Assembly: GCA_019309115.1 (NCBI GenBank)
Contig: JAFDGW010000018.1
Span: forward strand, 31,432-95,431
Reading direction: 5' to 3'
Source of the DNA: Deltaproteobacteria bacterium
Lineage (GTDB): Bacteria > Desulfobacterota > Syntrophobacteria > Syntrophobacterales > Thermodesulforhabdaceae
Length of the DNA stretch: 64,000 bases
Below, in pieces: positions 63,061 to 64,000 of this stretch (the first letter of the stretch is position 1; each line of letters opens with the position of its first letter). Below the pieces are notes generated by a model. The model saw only the letters and a program-made list of their open reading frames with translations. It was not told the origin of the DNA and did no database searches. The translations under genes were made by a program, and so were the position numbers.

Positions 63061-64000
63061 ACGGGCGTTACTTCCCCGCAGTCCACAGGTAGGGTTTTTA
63101 AGAGTTTTCCTTCTCCTTTAAGTTTCTCTATCGCTAACTTCAGTATGTTCCTTGCCGAATTAATGTCTCTGTCTATCTCTCTTCCACATTTCTGACACTT
63201 AAAGATTCTCTCCGAAAGAGAGATTTTCTGCCTGTGTCCACAGAAACACAGGAATAAGAGTCGCAAGGATTTTCAGCCTTGCAGTTATTCCTCCTATCCC
63301 TGTGTTTTGTACCTGCTTACCAAATAACCCCTCTTTCCATCCTTTGATGCTATCTTCTTGAACCGCTATAAGAGAAAACTTCTTAAGATAGCTTATCACC
63401 TTGTTCTGAACATCTTTCCTTCTGTTGTTGATGTATTCCCACTCTTTCCTTATCTTCTCTTTTACCTTTTGATACCTCTTGCTACCTTTTTGTTTTCGTG
63501 AAAGCTCTTTCTGAAGTTTTTTTAACCTTTCGGTTTCGGGTATGTACCAGCTAAACTTCTCTCCGTTTGACAGAACCAGCTGATACTTTATCCCCAAGTC
63601 TATCCCTACCGCTTTTTCCTTCTGTTTCTTCCTGATTTCCTCTAAAACTTCTTCTCTTGGTAGGTAGCATACTACGTGCAGGTAGTATCCAGAGGGTTTC
63701 TTTATAAGATGAGCTTCTGCAAGTTCTGCACTTTTCGGTATCTGGTGGAGTCCTAAAACTCTGAATCTCTTCTTTATGCCCTGTATCTTTACTCTGTCTT
63801 TGTCTCCCGAAATTTTGTAGGTTATTCCATACTGCTTTAAGGGTATGCTCCTTACTTCGCTCTTAAATGAGAGTTTCCCTACCTTGATTCCTTTTTCTTT
63901 TGCTCTTTTGAGGGAGAAGAGGCTTCTTTTTATCCTTTCCACTATTCCCTGTCTCATCTGGGAGGAGAGTTGTTTTATTTCTCTCTTCTCAAGTCCCTGT
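63036..64000 (-). pseudogene. tnpB: Broken IS200/IS605-type TnpB (OrfB), runs off the window
   Basis: Two frames together make the 3' part of TnpB. The upstream frame (open to the window edge, ending at 63199) contains GIDLG, with the first RuvC Asp, and VQEDSIKGW, with the catalytic Glu. The second frame (63036 to about 63266) holds CGHRQKISLSERIFKCQKCG, the zinc ribbon, and EIDRDINSARNI, with the last catalytic Asp. Between them the usual PSTKxCS segment and one cysteine of the first ribbon pair are lost and the frame changes, so the nuclease should be inactive. No tnpA is visible; the left end lies outside. Confidence 0.88.

Noticed and set aside
1..64000. CRISPR arrays, rRNA, tRNA or prophage regions
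   Set aside because: No direct repeat series was seen, gaps are short and occupied by promoters or hairpins, and no cloverleaf or phage structural gene was recognised by reading; a dedicated tRNA scan was not possible.

Overview
The window reads as chromosome of a Gram-negative, sulfate-reducing deltaproteobacterium (Desulfobacterota, Syntrophobacter/Thermodesulforhabdus-like). Pointers are a complete qrcABCD menaquinone reductase operon, a tmc-type transmembrane redox complex with a tetraheme cytochrome c3, an orp-type cluster of MinD/Mrp ATPases and NifX-like proteins, and a lipid A gene (lpxK). A fused inositol-phosphate cytidylyltransferase/phosphotransferase, the enzyme that makes the thermophile solute di-myo-inositol phosphate, together with a large chaperone set, hints at a thermophile. 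The species call is inference; no rRNA is present.

Layout. 1-7.9 kb (+): 3' part of lpxK, a DUF401 membrane protein, then DUF2760 + two divergent Hsp70 homologues + a CooT-like protein. 7.9-12.8 kb (+): CorC-type membrane protein, the dcw fragment rsmH-ftsL, then the IPCT/DIPPS fusion and a TIM-barrel isomerase. 12.9-17.9 kb (+): qrcABCD. 18-24 kb (-): heat-shock operon dnaK-cbpA-cbpM-clpB. 24.2-31 kb: B12-dependent ribonucleotide reductase, endonuclease V, a GNAT-like protein (-) and an EmrAB-type efflux pair. 31-38 kb (-): purM, then MoxR-DUF58-transglutaminase, an unknown protein and a DUF374 acyltransferase, nearly all overlapping. 38.3-42.5 kb: DUF3786 protein (+), then ferric-reductase-like flavoprotein, thioesterase and CheZ-like phosphatase (-). 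42.5-49.6 kb (-): ychF, a frameshifted PilZ domain running in frame into a double-length uvrA. 49.7-54.9 kb (-): orp-like cluster behind a good sigma-54 promoter. 55-64 kb: rmuC (-), queuosine salvage protein, tmcC-tmcB-usp-tmcA, a Rossmann protein (-), manA, and a broken TnpB element (-) placed directly after the manA stop codon.

How the genes fit together. Qrc passes electrons from periplasmic cytochrome c3 to menaquinone, and Tmc links periplasmic cytochrome c3 to the cytoplasm; both belong to energy conservation during sulfate respiration. The chaperone operon and the DIP synthase serve protein and osmotic/heat protection. The orp-like cluster probably builds or carries a metal-sulfur cluster. 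No rRNA, tRNA, CRISPR array or prophage was seen, and no gene-free stretch exceeds 300 bases; the longest is the 286-base purM/DUF3786 divergent spacer.

The most unusual items are the PilZ-UvrA junction, the sigma-54 promoter with two dyads in front of the orp-like cluster, the TnpB remnant whose putative guide is the manA 3' end, the DUF2760/Hsp70 module, and an unrecognised 453-residue protein in the transglutaminase operon.
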